Under the pieces are notes generated by a model. It was not told where the DNA came from and made no database searches. It worked only from the letters and a program-made list of their open reading frames with translations. From contig CM060318.1 of the NCBI GenBank assembly GCA_030674155.1, positions 73,777,771 through 73,841,770 on the forward strand: a DNA stretch of 64,000 nt. Direction: 5' to 3'. This stretch comes from Stramonita haemastoma. Taxonomy: Eukaryota; Mollusca; Gastropoda; Neogastropoda; Muricidae. This document shows positions 48,952 through 63,091 of the stretch, one piece after another. The number at the start of each line of letters is the position of its first letter. Position 1 is the stretch's first letter. The position numbers were made by a program, and so were the translations under genes.

Positions 48952-49351
48952 TTCCATGGTTCAAGTCTGTTTAACTTTTATCAAACTTTTCAACACACGA
49001 GCATTCGATCAAATGGATTAGGACACATGCCCAAACAGTATAGGTGGGAATTTATTTTTCAAAGAATAGCATATACAACTTATTAATCTTTATTTTACAG
49101 ATTTTACAAATGCAGTGTTTGAGATCTTATTCTGTGCCAGGTAAACGGCAAGTAAATAGCTATTATCATTGTCATTATAAAAAATCTGCAAAAAACAAAA
49201 TTAAAATGGGTAGTCAGTTTGCACTCAAGCCTACATATTCCAAGTTGCTACTCAGCTGTCTCACTCTTGTAGACCCCTGATGTGCCTTTCAGAAATAATT
49301 ATCATTGTACATGTATATGTGCATCACTGCCCTGAAAAATTCAGTGCTAAG

Positions 49352-49562
49352 ACCCCCCCCCCCCCCCCCCCCCCCAAAAAAACCACCCACACAAACACAA
49401 ACGCCCCTGCCCTCCCACCCACAATATATCAGCAAAACAAGGGCAAACGTTGCAGGTTTTAATTCTTCTAGTATTAAAAATGATTTAGGACTCTTTCCTC
49501 CCAACAACCAAAAAAAACCCCAAACAAACAAAAAAGACACCCCCCCCCCCCCCCCCCCCCCC
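49352..49562. repeat. two poly-C tracts
   Basis: C runs of more than 20 at 49352-49375 (then A) and about 49539-49562. Together with A-rich DNA between them they explain the proline-rich frames. Assembly length is doubtful. Confidence 0.9.
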
Positions 49563-50537
49563 AGTATTGCCTTTAATGGTCCAGCCTTTAGGTCATGTGA
49601 AAAGTGGTCCAGCAGTTTACAATGATTGCTGATCCAAGATGTCATTTTGACTTTTCCAGTAAATGTCATGAATGAATGAATAAATAATTCTATTTTTAAA
49701 AAGAATAATTGGGAGTCCAGCGATGCATACTATATTTTCTGGCTTTTAAGTTACAGTCATATTCTCTGCAACACCTAAATTAGCAAAAAGGAAACAATGA
49801 TTATGAGAAACCAAAGTCTGGGTGCACATCACTGTAGTGCAACACCATCTGGTAAAGTCAGTCAACCTAACATTTCCAGTGCACATGATATTGTTTTATC
49901 GAATAAGAACAGAGGATAATTTGAGAGGCTTTGATTGCATATAATTTGGTGGGAAACATTTGGTAAGATTTGAGCTTTTGGGAAAGACTGAGCACTTAAA
50001 TTTCAAAACGCTCAGATATGGCGATTATCATCATCACTTCTTACAAGACACTTTCCGACTTTCTAAGCCACCATAAAAATTTGACATTGAATCAAATATT
50101 ACTGCACAATATTTTTCCATCACAGAATACTGGGCTTAAAATGCATTAATTTTACTCAAATGCACTATTTCAGAATTGGAGTGAAAACCAGTGAACAGCT
50201 ATGACCAGACTGATCTTGCGTTAAAAAAAAAAAATCCTGAAAATCCAAGAAATACTTATACATAGGCCATTTTTGTTTCTAAAACTTTGGGTGAAGGTGT
50301 TTTTAAAAAGCAGTAGCTTATTGACCAGAAAATACAGTAAACATTAAGGCAGAAAAAATCCCACTGACCTTTCTTAAATATGCTAAGAAAAATAAGAGTG
50401 ACAAATTTTGCTTTACCTTAGTATAACAAATTTCACTGTGTCTACAGGAATGAATCTAAAAGAAATAGGAACAATTAAAGATTTGAAATCCTTCTGAGGC
50501 CATAAAATAGACATTATATAACTGTTATGAAGTGTGT

Positions 50538-50818
50538 GGGGACGGGATAGCTCAGTGATCAGAGCACTCGCTTTCCCTCAGCTAAGATTAAGCAGCATCG
50601 AGTGTGGTTACCAATTGGATGGGTGACCGTTGGCTTCAGTACAGGCCCCCAGTTCACCCAGATGTAAATGGGTACCTGCCCACTTAAGGGTCTGGGAAGG
50701 TAAAGCAAGGGAGAGGAGATGGGCGCCTCCCTCAAGATGCTGGCCTCCTAGAGAAGCTGAGGTCTGATGCCTTGCTCCCCTACAACCACGTAGGTTATGT
50801 GACACCTTTACCTTTATC
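50538..50818 (+). mobile_element. SINE with tRNA/5S-like chimeric head
   Basis: An insertion of 281 bp flanked by the 13-bp target duplication TTATGAAGTGTGT (50525-50537 and 50819-50831). The head reads like a tRNA 5' half, GGGACGGGATAGCTCAGTG, with an A-box-like stretch at 50548-50565. From about 50,585 it resembles the internal promoter region of 5S rRNA: GATTAAGCAGC, then GGTTACC, then TTGGATGGGTGACCG at about 50,615-50,630. The body has CCCAGTTCACCCAGATGTAA and TGGGTACCTGCC, and the tail is CCTTTACCTTTA. Transcription would be by RNA polymerase III. The duplication is perfect, so the insertion is fairly recent. Confidence 0.85.
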
Positions 50819-52879
50819 TTATGAAGTGTGTCCATCACTTTTAACTTATTTTCCTTTTTTCTTGGTTTTTTTTTTTTGTTTCTGTTGTGTACAATGGTTT
50901 AAGAACTTTTCTTTTCTCACAATAAAAAAAACCCACAACATTTTGCAAACTAGTTTGTACATCATACATTAATATGGAACAAGCAATAATGACAGTAAAG
51001 AAAAAAAGTATACATAATACACCAATCATTTACTGCCTGCCCCCCCCCCCCCCCCTTTTTTTTTTTTTTTTTTTTTAAAAACAGCTTCCCGACTTATTGT
51101 CAAATACATTAAATAATGACAGCAAAGAATATCTACCCAAATCAATAAATTTAAAAAATCAAACAGGATTCTGACAATTTGCCACCATCTGACTTTCATT
51201 CTCCAAAGAAAACACAAAAAAAGAAGAAACAAAAACATAGATACTATTGCACAAGAAAACCTGTGGGCAGAAAGAATAAAAACATCTCTGTAATCAATCA
51301 CTGTGCAGCTTGAACCAGTAACTGGCACAGGTAGATGGGGATAGGGTGGTTACTTAAGTCTAAGAAGTTTCCTATTTTGGAGTTCATGGTTAGTAAGTTA
51401 GAGCTCTGTCTTGACACAGAACAATGTCACTTATGCCTCAACCCTCCAGAAGATTATATGGAATTTCAGCTGAACGGAGTCAAGAACAAAAGTCAACAGC
51501 AGTTAACCTCTCGCCTGTTTCCCAAATATGATGGCTAAAGAAAAGAAAAAGCAAAACAATTAACAGAAACAAAACGAAACATGTGCATCTCCATGATCTT
51601 CACATGTACTGAAATAAATGTACCTCTGGTGATTAACACTACCCATTTGGTTTTGTTTGGTTGGTCGGGTGGGTTTTGTTGTTTTCTTTTCAATCTTGAC
51701 TTAAACGGGAAAATAAAACTGGTTACAGAGTAACATCAACACTGGACTGACAGGCATTTGATGAGAAAAACATACTTCAGAAGCATATCTTTCAGGTAAA
51801 CTACTCTCTATCACCCCCCCCCCCCCCAAAAAAAAAAAAAACCCAACCAAAAACACACACACACACGTTATCAAAATGAAATTGGTCTCCCATGACCCAG
51901 TTTGAGAATATTTCAGCTTTTCCCAGTCAGCTTCAGAACTAAAAGATCATTTAAATCATTTCCTCCACACATTTTTTCTTAAGAAAAAAAAAGGTTTGCG
52001 TAAACAGTTTTGCCATCTTCGTATCAGATAGAATGATTTATGTATGTTGGGTGGACTCAACTGGAAGTCTGCTGATTGATTAAAGATTTTTTTTTTTTTA
52101 AAAAGGAAAAAAGTTGCACAAGACAAATTACAGAATATGAAAAGAACAGTTTAGAAACACAAGCACTTTGAATTTAGACGCTAGCACCAAACAAAGCTGC
52201 ACATGATCATATTGATAAAGGGACTATAGAATATATACGGATATCTAATGACTCTTTTTTCTTTCTTTCCTTTGTTCTCTTAAAACAAATTAGGTTGCTT
52301 TTTTTTATCATGATAAAGTTGTGATTGGTACTCAAAGAAAATAGGGACGTTTAAAATACATACCTTCCTGCTTTTTTAGGAGGAGTAATGTGCTTCAGAT
52401 AAATAGCAGTAATTGCTGATTAGTTATACTAAGAATACAACAAAATAAGGGCAGTCGTAGTTGATGTGGATATAAGCAATTTTATGCATGCACTGATGCA
52501 TATGAAATAAGTGCAAATGTACATATTGTGCATAGTATCCACTATTCCCATTATCAGCTTTTTGAATCTGCCCCAAAACAGCACTTCTGTTATGCATTTC
52601 CATTCAATCTGAAATCTACCATTTACAAAAACAAAACAAAATAAGAAAAAATAACACAGAATTTTCGTCTTATAGGTATTTACTAAAAAAAAAAAAACAC
52701 ACCCAAACTTGTAACAGTTTGCAATCAGCTCTTTCTTTCTATCCCCCCCCCCCCCTACCCCCCCTGTTCCTATGGCTTAGTCCTTTACTGATGAAATAAT
52801 TATTAGTAAGAAGAAAAACAAACAAAAAATCTGTAATGGTATGCTGCAGAATAAAGTGACCGATAAATAGCACTTGTCC

Positions 52880-52926
<47 letters not shown>

Positions 52927-54124
52927 AGCAAGAAATAGATTCAGGATTGAAGTGGTGAACGAAAAACAAGACAAAACAAAGTGTGGTTATTTTATATCTT
53001 TTAATTCTGCAAATACTCTTACCCTACTGGTCACAAAGCTACTTACACTTTATACAGCTATACAGCGGACAGGAATGCTGATACTGAATCTTTTTTTTTT
53101 TAACCAATATGTAAAAATTATCTCATCTCTAAACATTAGAGAAACTGATTCATCAAGATCCAGAAGAGTCAACAACACAAAAAAATCACAGCAATGACAT
53201 GATTTACTCAAAATTTTGAAAGAAATTATTTATCTCCCTGCTCCCAGTCACTCATCTAGTAAGTCAACTTTTTGGCTAATAATAATCTGCCATAGTTGCT
53301 TATAATATCCCTTCAGCTTTACACACAAATAATTCTTTGCTAGCAAATTCTTGATCATTGTTTTGTCATCATATCTCACACCTTGAGCATGAGGTAGCTG
53401 CTTTGAATCAGCGGCCTGTCAAAATGGTCATCACAGAAAAGTAAAGCCTGTATCCTCCTTGATGTCAAGACAGCAACATCAAAACCACCACTAACTAAAG
53501 AAGAAAGATACCTTTGAACTAGGATTGTTTTAGCCGCCAGCTGCAAGTTTTCTTCATTTCTCTCTACTGCTCATCATCATCTGGACTACTTTCCAGACCA
53601 TGATATGCTTTGTTGTGTTGCTCATTTTGTTTATATTAGGTAAAGACAGTGGTTAAAGCAGAATGATGATTAAAGTTAGTCCTCAGCAAATCAGGAACAT
53701 AGAAAAAGTGCCCTATCAACCACAGATTATGCATATGGCTGCTATAACATCATATGCTTTGCTTGCAAGTTGCTTAAGCTTTGTTCAAAGATGCAGTCTT
53801 TTTTTTTTTTTTTTTTTTCAAACTTTCGGGGCCATAGCTCTATGATATGCAACAAGATTGTAAATATGCTAAAAACAATATATAAAAAAATTTCTACAAT
53901 ACTTTAATCTAAAAATAACACTTGCATGTGTATTGCGAGCGTGCGTGTGTGTGTGTGCATGTGACCATAAGGATGTTTCTGTTTAATTGGTTTTGCTAAA
54001 ACTCTTCACACTACGATAGTGAATGAACTCATAAAAAGCTAAACTGATTGAACTAATACAAAGCTTTTTCAAAAAGTGAAGCAATATGAACAGTGAGGGT
54101 TGTATGCTTGTTTATTTTTAAGGG

Positions 54125-54125
<1 letters not shown>
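50819..54125. other. AT-rich non-coding stretch
   Basis: No gene recognised. C(n)T(n) at 51041-51077, C(n)A(n) at 51814-51841, a C run at 52743 and 42 consecutive A at 52881-52922 are the notable runs. 48,952-50,524 is similar and equally empty apart from the C-runs listed. Confidence 0.6.
52881..52922 (+). repeat. poly-A tract (about 42 A)
   Basis: An uninterrupted A run. It could be the tail of a retroposed sequence to its left, but no tRNA- or mRNA-like body was seen there. Confidence 0.85.
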
Positions 54126-54205
<80 letters not shown>

Positions 54206-54214
54206 TGTGTGTGT
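54126..54214. repeat. (GT)n microsatellite
   Basis: About 80 bp of GT preceded by GGGGGG and followed by GTGAGTGC. Confidence 0.95.
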
Positions 54215-55066
54215 GAGTGCACCCACACGCACTTGCACATGTATATCTTCCAGAGAAGAAAGGCTGGAAATAGCATAATTATTAATATACGGCCACAAGA
54301 TTAAGCTTCACAATTTCCGCCAAATGTAGAATGGTTGGTAGCTTTGCATTCAGCAACAAATGAATTAAATGTTATACCACAACAAAACGTTAACAGCAAT
54401 GTGGCTGCAAAACTGGAATTCCTTACAGAGGCATAGCATACAGGGAAAAGCTAACTTCAACGTGCATAATGAATCTGTGTCACACAGGTGAAAGCTAGCC
54501 TGAATCTAAGACAAACATGAAAACTAGCCTTAAAAAAAAACAAAAACTTGGGAGAACTGGAATAATGTCTAGTAAATCACTTCATCTTATTTCCTCGACA
54601 GCCTAATAAGAATGTAATATACAAAATATTCAAAAGGGAGCTTGATATCACCTTTCTCATATATATTATAAATACTTAAAGATGATATGAGAAGTAATTT
54701 GTATCCTTTGCTTCTTTTAATCTTGAGCTGCTAGTCCAACTTATTAGTACTGTTAAGCAATGTACTGTTACACAAGATCACAATCCATCACCAATGAGTA
54801 ACATTTATTGCTTCTTTCCAAAGAGACAATGTTACAGTGATATCCAAAAAATGGCAAAAGATTTTCTAATCTTGATGTTTACATACATGTATACATTCAG
54901 TCTCGACTCTCGTTACTGTCACACCTCTGGATTCACTCATATAAGCAAACAAGCATAGCTCTTGTGCTTCTCTTCCGCCTGGCTTGCATTTTTGTGGTCA
55001 TGCATATTCTCTGAAGGCAAAATTGCTATTGCAAAGCCATTTTCAGTTATGTTTATCTCTGCTCAG

Positions 55067-55069
<3 letters not shown>

Positions 55070-55140
<71 letters not shown>
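55070..55140. repeat. (GA)n microsatellite
   Basis: Pure GA, followed 70 bp later by a run of about 20 C at 55,211-55,230. Confidence 0.95.
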
Positions 55141-55147
<7 letters not shown>

Positions 55148-58100
55148 GAAACCATGTTGTTCTAGAATAATTTTTTTCAAGGGCAAAAACTGCCATATAG
55201 CTTGCCAGTGCCCCCCCCCCCCCCCCCCCCATGACAGTCTTGTGACCTTGCAGTTTTTAATGGATGTATGGTTATGCATATTTGACTTTCTCGAAAGTCA
55301 TATGCGTATAGTCTTTCAACAAATACAGCACAAGAGTGGTCATTTGCTCTAGAGATATCAGAATGACTCATGTGCTGATTTCACACACACAGGAGCAAGA
55401 AATAGCTGTCAGTTGAGTAAATCAAGCAGTGTTAAAGAGCTATACAATATGCACTGAACAGAGACACTGTCTAAACATAGTGAACTCGATTCATATACTA
55501 AGAAAAATAGGTGGGACAAATCTTCCAACATACTAACTTACTAAGGCATCTTCAAGGAGACAGCAACACACACACACACAGAGTCACAAACTGCAGCAAT
55601 ACTGCAAAAATTTATGATCAAGACAATACCCATCTAGTATTTCTCATCGAGTATGAATAGCAATACTTCTTACTCTGTTACAACACACAATCTTCATATC
55701 TATGACCAAAACCCAGGCACAAGATCATACACAGTCACAAATGTGGAAGCCAACCACTGGAATTAACATTCGTCACTTCAAATGAAACAATAAACCAAAT
55801 GGACACACGTAGGGAAGGAATGCTCATCCTTAAAAAAAAAATACATAGCTGAGCAGCGTGGGAACTAGAGTAGTACTAAAACTGTATAAACCAACACTCA
55901 TTTGTGTAAAGTAGCTTTTGTCTACAGATCGATCAAGTGAACACTGATTTGGCCGTAACTGATGGCTCATCTCGGCTTTTCGACTAGCTATAAAGGACAT
56001 ATTTTTCAAGGAAATAAATGGAGCTAGCAGCAAATTGTGCAGAATAAGGGGATCTACATGGCAACAGCTTCTATCCCAATGCAGCTGCACAGAGTTGTAG
56101 ATGTCAAAAAGCAACTTACACTAGAATCCATACGCTTTTACAGTCATAAATAATGTCACACACATCATATTTCTGTTATGTCAAAAAGATTCATACAAAT
56201 GGAATAACTTATTGCCATCATCAAAAAAGCACATGACTAATACCAACACAAATTCAAAAGTTAATATCGCATCATCTCTTGGTACAAAAGATCAATACTT
56301 TGTTGTAAGGGTCAAAATTCAATAGCATTTTTGATACACCAGTATGTTCGTTTGCATGACAAAAAATATTTTGATAACAATAATGAGCTGGCAATTCATC
56401 AGAAAATAAAATGTTTTATGAGAATTTCTTTTCCCTTCACCTTTGAACACACAAAAGTACATATAAAAACAAAACAACATCGAACTGTACAAAATTAACA
56501 ACGCAGTATCATGGCATTGGAATCCACAAAATGATTTTGGCATAACACACAGTACAATTTCAACAGGTTTCATTTGGAATGCAATGGTTGCTGACACCTG
56601 AACTGCACATTAACATACATGAATATCCTTCCCCTCTGAGGTCTGTCCATTTCTATCCACATTATCACCTAGTCCATCACTGCCACTCAACAGAAACATA
56701 CCTATTTCATCACAAAGACATATCCTATTTCAGCCGATACGGACTTATGGGTTTTCCATTCCAACAATTGCTGTAAGTTTTGATGTTCAACAAGTTTATC
56801 TAGATTCCGCCCCCCCCCCCCAACTTTCCAGTAATAAATCCCCTTTCCTGTGGGGAATGGATGGACAACAGAAGGGCAGTAGGAGTAAGGCTTGTCTTTG
56901 GTTGATTGTTGCCAATTCCTTCTGCATCCAGCGAATTCTGTACCTGCGACAAAAACCTGACAGTAGCATCTTAAATGAAGTGGATAACAATACAAGTCTT
57001 GAATGCAATGTGGTCATCTATTTCATGAGATCAACAAGCACAAAAAAATCTCAAAGAAACATGAAACCAAACCAAACCAAAACAAAACCAAAAACACCAC
57101 TAAGAGTAGTTTAGGAAAGGACTGAACTTCCTGTTCCCCCTACCACAGTTTTATGAATTATTCAGCCCATCTTCGGAGATAAATTGTCATTGAATGGCAA
57201 GTATAATTTATCCAATGAAAAGCAAACAAAAATTCAAACACATCCACTATTTAACTGATTGCAACTGTGTCCTATAGAACATTACCAAACATTATATCCA
57301 GCAAAAACATCACACAGCCACTAGAACCAGAGATTTCAAATGAAGATGTACAAACTAAAGCTAAAAAAAAAACAACAACCCCAAACCCAACAACAATGGG
57401 GTAGGTGTGAAAGTAACAGTGGGTGGAAGTTAAATGCAGGTCCGACTCCCTAGAGCGATCATGCCATCAGATGGCAGTTTCCAGCCAGCAGATATCTGAG
57501 GCTCGAGCTTTAGCTCGACTGCGGAAGAGGTATGAGCTGTGTTCACTCGGCTGTTTGTCAGATCAAGAGACATTACCCAATACCAGCAAAGCCATCAGAC
57601 TAGAGCGCTTTGCCCAGTGTGGAACTTTCTGGGAAAAGGGGATAATGTATTCACAACAGAAAAACGTATTTGTACAAAACATAAAATATTCATGGTTAAT
57701 AAGACATTTAAAACTGAACAACAATCACTGAAAAGGGTTTTCTTTTTCCCTTTCTTGTTTGGTTTGTCTTTTGCCTGTCTATACGATATATCTTGATCTG
57801 GCATGAAAGTAGAAACACTGACTAAATTCTGTTTGTGTCGCAATTCGTTGTGCACAATGAGATATCTAAAGCATTTTCAGCATGAAAAAATTCTATCTTA
57901 ACAATAATCGGTTTGAGGTTTATAACACGCATAATGAAGCACCCAGTAACACTCATAAGAACAAAATATATATATATAAAAAAAATAATAAAATGTTCAC
58001 AACATTGACATGACCATTTCGCTATGTATACTGAATGTCTAAACTTCTCTCAAGACTTTTCTTCACGTCACATAGTTTTAAAACATTTAACTGTTTAAAG

Positions 58101-61100
58101 ATGATCAAAATTTAACACTTCACACAATGAAATCAATAAGCAACTAAAGAAAAAATCTTGATCACATCATCTACTTTTTAAAAATAATATGGAAAACATC
58201 CAAATCACTTTCACACTTTTTTTTTTGGTTTTTTTATGTTTTTTTTGTTTTTTTTTTGTTTTTTTGTTGTTTTTTTTAAACAAGCTCATATTAAAAAAAA
58301 TAGGAGCCAGAATACAATACAGTCATTCTATGTCATCACTGTATTCAATGTACTTTATATTCAAACATTACATCAATTCACTTTATAATTACAAATCCAA
58401 ACGGCACATGCATAAAAAAGGTCAATTATCCCAGAAGTGGAGAGCTTTAGCAGATATCAACAACCATGACAACATATGATACTGTAACGATATGTAGACA
58501 TTATCAATCAAGTAACACAATGCCCCAAACCTGCGAACTTCTGAAGTCTCTGGAACCAACACCATACACTCAAACTCATAAAAAAAAATCCAAGATACAC
58601 TTGAAGACAAATACAAAAAGCGCAACCTTTGGCAATAAGTACCGTTAGTCATAAGTATTGTCAGCAATGGAATCAAGTACTGTTACAAAGGTCAACTCAT
58701 TTTAACTGTATGTACACATCAAAAGCACATTATGTCGTGTCATGAGTATATATATCATACACCTCAGAGGTGAAACTGAAAAGGAAACTTTGGGATGGGA
58801 AGTTTAACAGTCACCAAGGCTGGGGGGGAGGGGGGGGGGAGGAGGAGGAGGAGGAGAGAGACATGGAGAGAAAGGAAGAGAGACAGACAAGACAGAGAGC
58901 TGCCCTAGATTGTGGGATTTATCATATGTTGTGATGCTTTGGCAGGCTGTGATCTATATTTCTCAATTTGGTCATGTAAATCAATTCAAACACAAAACAC
59001 AAATATTGTGGTAAGGAGGACACAATGAGCACTTTCCTCCAATATCCAATCCACTGCATCCTGTTTACATTTAAAGTGTTGTTGAGGCAAGAAAACTGTA
59101 TGGCATTCAACCATGCATTACTGCTATTCTAAGAACTCAGCGAGTATGGTCATGATCTGTATGCTTTGTTTTTATACAGACCTTCCTTCGAAAAGTTTTC
59201 TTTTTTTGTAAACAAATCAGTTTTCTCTCGTTTAAAAGCTATTTCAAAATGTCTCGCCATATTTCCCTTGACATTTAGTGACAGGCACTGCAACACTTGA
59301 CTTGGACGGTTAATTTTTCTTTCTCCTATACTGATGGATATGTGTATATGCATGCCCATGATGCATGCACATTAAGTATAGATGTGAATGTAAGTGCATG
59401 CACATGCATATGAAAGAAACCATTAATATAAACCATACTCATTATGGTCTACAGGCTGAACTGACCAAAACAAAAAACAAAAATAAAAATTAAAAAAGCC
59501 CTTACAACATTTATTACAAACTTTTTTTTTTTTAACATGTTGTTCCTGGACTTCTGTTTATCTTTATGAGTATCTTTAACCCCCCCCCCCCCCCCCCCTC
59601 CCCTTTACCAAAAAAAAAAAAAAAAAAAAAAAGGCTTCCCTACACAGCCTCTGTCCATCTTGTTGCCCTGCTCATTATGTAACATGATAAAATGAATATG
59701 ATGATACTGGCAAACAATGGTAATAGACACAAAAACAACACTGTCCCAGACAAGCAGTAAGTACAGCATTCTGGGACTTGATTACCACACCATGTTGTGA
59801 TGGAATTTGACGCACGAACTTGGAGGGAGGAATCATCACTGTTGCAATGGAAATGTCAAGTGACCCTACAATCATACAAATTTGCTGCCAGCCATGCGGC
59901 ACATCACAGCCAATACCAGATCATTGTATCATTTAAAAACAAACAAAAATTATAAAGCACAAATATTTTAAACAACACAGCTTTTCGATAAATGACTCAA
60001 GACAAGAAAATATTTGATAAATATATACCTCATATTTGTAGCAAACAATGTGAGTTAATATAGTTACATTCATTGTTATTTGATAAATCTCACCAAAGGC
60101 AAACAAGAGATGAACAATAAACTGACATTGTGTATACAGATATAATACAGCAGTTCAAACTGGCTAGTAGAGTAGTAGCATTTTTCTCTCCTCTGTCCAA
60201 AACAATGACAATTTATTAAAAAAAAACAAAAAAAAACCCAACCATCCAAGAGGTGTGTAGTCACATCCGTACATTTTTCTTTTCTTTTTTTTCTTTTTTA
60301 AAATCTATAACACTACCCTCCCAATAATTGTGTCCCTTTTACTATACATACATGTTTTTGTTGAACTAGAATACGATGGAAGCTGGTAAAGCACCTGAAA
60401 CCTGATTCACTTGCATGATTCACAAGAGTGACAGACAACGTGAAGATTGAGACATCAGTTATCACAGGCGTGTGAATCCTGTCAACTGACAAGAGTCCAT
60501 ATGGTCAAACAGTAGAAGGGCTGGCCACAGCAACATGTAATATAGTCTCCTCAACTTAAATGCAACTCACACACCTCCAGTTACTCTTCAATGCAACCAA
60601 AGAATTCTTCACAAAAAACAAAACAAAAAAAAAACCTGTAACCACACTTTGAAGAACATCATCAAAAAATTGTTAGTAGTACTGTTCTTTTCTCAATACA
60701 TTCATCACTCAATCACAAAAATAGCAATTTTCTCAGACAGCCCATCCATAAATTCTCCCACCCTTTTACAAAAAGACAAATTTTATCATAACAATCATTA
60801 TGGTGTCTCTGCTGAAATGTCAGGCCTGTAAGCAAGTTTGATATGTTAAAAAAAAAAAGTCAAAGTATTTCTGTTAAATCCAGTGAACCCAATTACCTCC
60901 CATCATTATCAAATGCTAAAATAAATATAGCATCTTTCAAATTTGCTGTCTGCTTGAACCCTGTCGGTCTATTAGACCAAGTCAGAATGATAGCAAGTTA
61001 TGCATGATAACTCAGTTTTTCTAATTTTGCTTAAAAAAAAAAAAATCTTTAAAAAAGTAAATACATATATACAACAGGAAGACATGACATGACATTTTAA

Positions 61101-62262
61101 TTACTGTGCAGATTTGGTATAAAGTTTTAAAAAATGTTCTCCCAAGATAATCCAGGGCTTGTAATGGAATGACTGGTACTTACTGGGTCAATCGTGACAT
61201 TGAAAATAATGTATGTGAACTGTGTTGACAGGAACAAGATAATTTCACGTCTCAAACCCCCTTAAAGAGACCATCATCCAGTATACAAGAAAAACAAGGA
61301 AAACAATATAGCTTTACATTTGCAAATCCCTCAAGTGACCCTACATTCTAGTAAACACCACAAAATAGTTCTTTTCACACAACCATTCAAGTCCTGCTGG
61401 CCACCAAACTGGGCTTTCTGTTCTCCCACCCACAATCGACAAAGCAAAGCTGCCATGTTCATTCATAACTGCAGCTACAGCAACTAAATACTGATAATGA
61501 CACACTGGCATCAGCTGCTGCTGCATGTTCCTTTCTGTGCAGTTTGGCGGGTTTGTTAAGGCATCAAAACACATCATCTGCTGATGCCCTTTTACTGACT
61601 AGACCAGCTGAGATGAGTGAAGCTGGTCACTGCCCCTCCATGAATATCCCCACCCATCCCAGTATTCCACCCCTGAAGAATGACAAGACAACAGGATTTT
61701 CTGAAAGACTTGGATTACATCGTCCCACGCAGAGAAAAGCGAAATGAGTCAAAGCGTTGTGCTCTCTGCAAGACGAGGAGAGGTGAGCACCTTGGTATGC
61801 ACAACAAAGAGGCAGCTCATTGCTGATAGTCTTTTGTCTTCTTTACTTGGAACACATCAAACTCATAATCTTGAATACACAAACATACACTTGCCAATAT
61901 TATTTCACTTCGCCCATAGTTTTGCTTCAGTCACAAATAAACCAACCCGCACAGACAAGAGATCACATCAACATGTAAAAGTGTTTGTGCACAGGGGAAC
62001 ATGTGGGAAAGATAAACATGGAGAGGAAGTTTGAACAAGACAAACAAAAACAGCTAAATAGAGGGGTGGGGAAGAATTATTTTGCTCAAATCTTTCTTCA
62101 GCAAGCAAGATAACATACTGATCTCATTTTTACAATCATGTTTGCCTCTGCTAATACTAAGCACAATTACCACATTAACTAGATGTTCACAGTCCTTTCC
62201 TTTCAGTAAGTCCATGTCTGGGACTATAGTAAATTTCTCGAAGGCCTTGAGATATGACTAGC
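55141..62262. other. AT-rich non-coding stretch
   Basis: No gene supported. A GC-richer patch at 57,430-57,640 contains a B-box-like GGTCCGACTCCC and an AGCT/CTCGA stem-loop but is not a recognisable SINE. 58,820-58,855 is G-rich with GGA triplets. A C(n) then A(n) pair lies at 59,581-59,632. A - strand open frame at 61341-61577 shows no known domain. Confidence 0.55.
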
Positions 62263-62269
62263 TCAACAG

Positions 62270-62500
62270 ATTATAAGCTTGGTACACATAGTTATGTGGG
62301 GAAGAAGATGAGAAAGAGGACGGTAGTGACCAAGGTATTCGATGGCATAGCAGATGCCAAGTGAAGCATCTATCTTCCTGCCTTCCAATTTGTGTGAGAA
62401 TTGGCTGGAGTCTTCACGGGGAGCCTCCAGCCAAACTATGTTGCCCTGCCAGACCACAGCATGTAGACAGGCACAATGGTGGACAATGAGTGCTCGTATT
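62270..62500 (-). CDS. possible - strand exon (unrecognised protein)
   Basis: The - strand is open from a TGA near 62,505 to a TGA near 62,265. The central part reads GNIVWLEAPREDSSQF, then KLEGRKIDASLGICYAIEYL, then GHYRPLSHLLPH. It is GC-richer and compositionally more protein-like than other frames of this region, and it is not made of simple repeats. I do not recognise the family. No clear acceptor-donor pair was fixed, and the + strand is also open for 90 codons. Treat as a candidate only. Confidence 0.2.
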
Positions 62501-62574
62501 ACCTCTCTTCATGTTGCTTTCCCTTTACTGCTCCTCATCCTGCACATCACAAAGAAAACCTTTTACTCAGTGCA

Positions 62575-62641
62575 GGTGCAAGTGCGAGTGCGAGTACGAG
62601 TGTGTGTGTGGTGTGTGTGTGTGTACGTGTGAGTGTGCGAG

Positions 62642-62729
<88 letters not shown>

Positions 62730-62735
62730 CGTGCA
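62575..62735. repeat. (GT)n microsatellite with GTGCGA variants
   Basis: GCGAGT/GTACGA variants, then about 80 bp of GT, ending in GTGCGTGC. Confidence 0.95.
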
Positions 62736-62863
62736 TGCGCGTGTGTGAGTGCGCTGGCTCTCACACAAGTGGGTATCGATATGATATTACAGCAGGGAGT
62801 TCTGGTGACAACTTATTTGTCAAGTGTACTGTTTGAAGTACTTGATGCACATGTGATCGCACA

Positions 62864-63091
<228 letters not shown>

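Noticed and set aside
50585..50634. A functional 5S rRNA gene
   Set aside because: Only about 50 bp resemble 5S, within a SINE with target duplications. The rest of the gene is absent.
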